From the NCBI GenBank assembly GCA_044450785.1, contig JBIOJM010000225.1, positions 1 to 17,083 of the forward strand: a stretch of DNA of 17,083 nucleotides. The letters run 5' to 3'. How positions within the stretch are numbered: position 1 is the stretch's first letter; each line of letters starts with the position of its first letter. The notes below the pieces were generated by a model, which was not told the origin of the DNA, made no database searches, and worked only from the letters and a program-made list of their open reading frames with translations. The translations under genes were made by a program, and so were the position numbers. Positions 15,893 through 17,083 of this stretch are shown piece after piece. The DNA is from JBIOJM01 sp044450785. GTDB lineage: Bacteria > Planctomycetota > Planctomycetia > Isosphaerales > Isosphaeraceae.

Positions 15893-16630
15893 ATGGCCGC
15901 TGGCGCCCTATCGATCGAGTGGGACTTCCTCACGCTGGTCACGCTGTGGAACGTCTACGGCCTGCCCGTCTCGCTCGTCGTCGTCGCCATCGTAGTTTTG
16001 ATCGGTCGCCGCTCTCGCTCCGCGACAGCCGTCTGGCTCGACGGATTGCGGACCGTGCGCTTGATCGGCTTGATCCATTATGCTCTGGCCCTGCGTGCCG
16101 TGGTCCAACTGGTTCAAGAGCTGCTGACCATGCGCGTGATGGGCGTCGCCGAGTCGTTCGCAAACCTGATCTGTTGGGCAGTCGCGGTGCTGGTCAATCC
16201 GTTTCTGGGTCTCGGCCTCTGGCGCCGGCGTCCGAGAGCCCGGCGATGGGCGATGGCCTGGTACGCATTCTTGTCGTTGATCGCCATTGCTGTCACGCTT
16301 TGGCGGTGGCGTTACCATGCGGTGTTCGATCCGGCCAGATGGCCTGACGACCTGGTCGGCAACGGATTGCCCTTGTTTCTCCTGGGAGTCATGCTCCTGC
16401 CACGGATCAAGCGCGTGTTCGCCGCAAAGGCGTCACCACCGCGAGACGTGGACGGCGAACTGAGCGGCGGAGGGCCGGCGTCAGCCCTGACACCAAGTGT
16501 CTCAACTCCCGCACCGGCCGCCTGGACGATCGTTTCGCTGCTGTGCCTTTTGCTTTTGCTCATCGTGATCTCGACCCTGGTCGTGGATCTGGCTGATTGG
16601 GCCAGGCGGCTGGTCGTCGAATCGGAATAG
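15893..16630 (+). CDS. Polytopic membrane protein of unknown function, 245 aa
   Basis: About six membrane segments are visible: residues 17-38, 55-80, 88-110, 118-137, 153-170 and 211-231. A hydrophilic Pro/Ser-rich loop (about 175-210) separates the last two. Arg-rich stretches after segment 1 (GRRSRS) and segment 3 (WRRRPRARR) point to the cytoplasm. No catalytic or transporter motif is recognised. The ATG at 15893 is chosen for the strong AGGAG six bases upstream. The frame is open back to a GTG at 15833 overlapping the DUF1501 stop, but those 20 residues lack a ribosome binding site. It lies 59 bases after the DUF1501 gene in the same direction, so the two may be co-transcribed. That is the only functional hint. 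Confidence 0.8.
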   Translation: MAAGALSIEWDFLTLVTLWNVYGLPVSLVVVAIVVLIGRRSRSATAVWLDGLRTVRLIGLIHYALALRAVVQLVQELLTMRVMGVAESFANLICWAVAVLVNPFLGLGLWRRRPRARRWAMAWYAFLSLIAIAVTLWRWRYHAVFDPARWPDDLVGNGLPLFLLGVMLLPRIKRVFAAKASPPRDVDGELSGGGPASALTPSVSTPAPAAWTIVSLLCLLLLLIVISTLVVDLADWARRLVVESE

Positions 16631-17083
16631 GGACCTCGACGATTGCAAGCCGTGTGATACCGATCGGGAAATCAGAGCCAATTTCGATCGTCAGGGGAGA
16701 GCCACCAGACCTGTCGTCGATCCTCGTGTCTCCTTCCGAAGCGCTTTTCTAAAGGCGTTTCGTCCTTTGTCTCGTCCCACTGGAGAGCCAAGCAGGCATG
16801 GATCTGGTTCCGCCGTTTCGATCGAGTGGCGGAGCTCCCCTGCCAGATTGATCACATCCATCATTGCTGGCCGACATGAGCCAGCTTGGGGACGCTGCCT
16901 GGCGGTCGCTTGCTCGTCCTGGCTTTGGCGCGCTTCGGTGTCGTCGGACGAATGGCACTAGGTTAAGGCATAATCCTTTACTATCAAACGACTTGCAACT
17001 CTTGCCCGGCGGCCAATTCAAAATCTATGTGGATATCTGCCGTAGTGTACTTGGCTATGGAACAAGTGAATTTCAGATTGTTG
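16631..17083. other. Terminal region without a convincing gene
   Basis: Short overlapping frames on both strands (16767-16961 plus, 16749-17021 minus) show no family features. From about 16960 the sequence becomes clearly more AT-rich than the rest of the window (for example TTAAGGCATAATCC). One plus-strand frame is open from an ATG at 16876 to the window end (69 codons; distal part DLQLLPGGQFKIYVDICRS). Its distal half looks more protein-like than its start, so it could be the beginning of a gene, the edge of a repeat or element, or chance. I do not call it as a gene. Confidence 0.4.

Noticed and set aside
16960..16990. Possible promoter TTAAGG/CATAAT near the right end
   Set aside because: The spacing between the two boxes is far too short, and no confirmed gene follows within the window.
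1..17083. CRISPR array, intact transposase, phage genes or a recognised defence system
   Set aside because: No direct-repeat/spacer periodicity, no DDE or Y1 transposase text and no known defence family were seen. The only mobile-element hints are the tRNA-like fragment and short palindromes.

Overview
The window is a GC-rich stretch of chromosome that looks like a member of the Planctomycetota, probably of the Isosphaeraceae/Gemmataceae type. The evidence is the combination of genes: a DUF1501 protein, a secreted beta-helix protein with an LEPR-xLL-like N-terminus, an ECF sigma factor translationally coupled to a giant kinase-WD40-TPR protein, a CE15-type esterase, and a palindromic repeat whose arms read as NPKRKRG on both strands. 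No ribosomal protein, rRNA or other taxonomic marker is present, so the placement rests on family recognition.

Left part (1-2890). The first ~70 bases end in what reads as the 3' end of a tRNA-Leu without a recognisable 5' half, possibly an integration scar. Then come a small unknown gene (93-419), the decayed C-terminal end of a large DUF4132/DUF7737-type protein on the minus strand (about 453-1115, with two compensating frameshifts), about 800 bases of apparently non-coding or degenerate DNA, and a polytopic membrane protein (1937-2602). Two strong hairpins (2707-2787) separate this gene from the convergent gene that follows.

Centre (2892-12252, all minus strand). In order of transcription: a triple zinc-ribbon protein (12252-11593), a 342-base gap, an ECF sigma factor (11250-10615), a Ser/Thr kinase with one membrane anchor, a WD40-like propeller and TPRs (10612-6365; its ATG lies two bases after the sigma stop), a 512-base gap, and a 986-residue secreted beta-helix/Ig-repeat protein (5852-2892). 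The sigma-kinase pair is the clearest functional unit: presumably the kinase senses something and controls the sigma factor, as in other planctomycete ECF-kinase pairs. The beta-helix protein has its own ribosome binding site and may or may not be a target.

Right part (12617-17083). A secreted CE15-type (glucuronoyl esterase-like) hydrolase runs leftward. Divergent from it run a DUF1501 protein and, 59 bases further on, a six-helix membrane protein of unknown role. The last ~450 bases hold no convincing gene. The final ~120 bases are visibly more AT-rich and contain an open frame running off the end.

I see no CRISPR array, intact transposase, phage gene or recognised defence system. The most unusual points are the tRNA-like scar next to a decayed gene, the compound palindrome, the long insertion inside the kinase domain and the glycine-rich insertion in the esterase.
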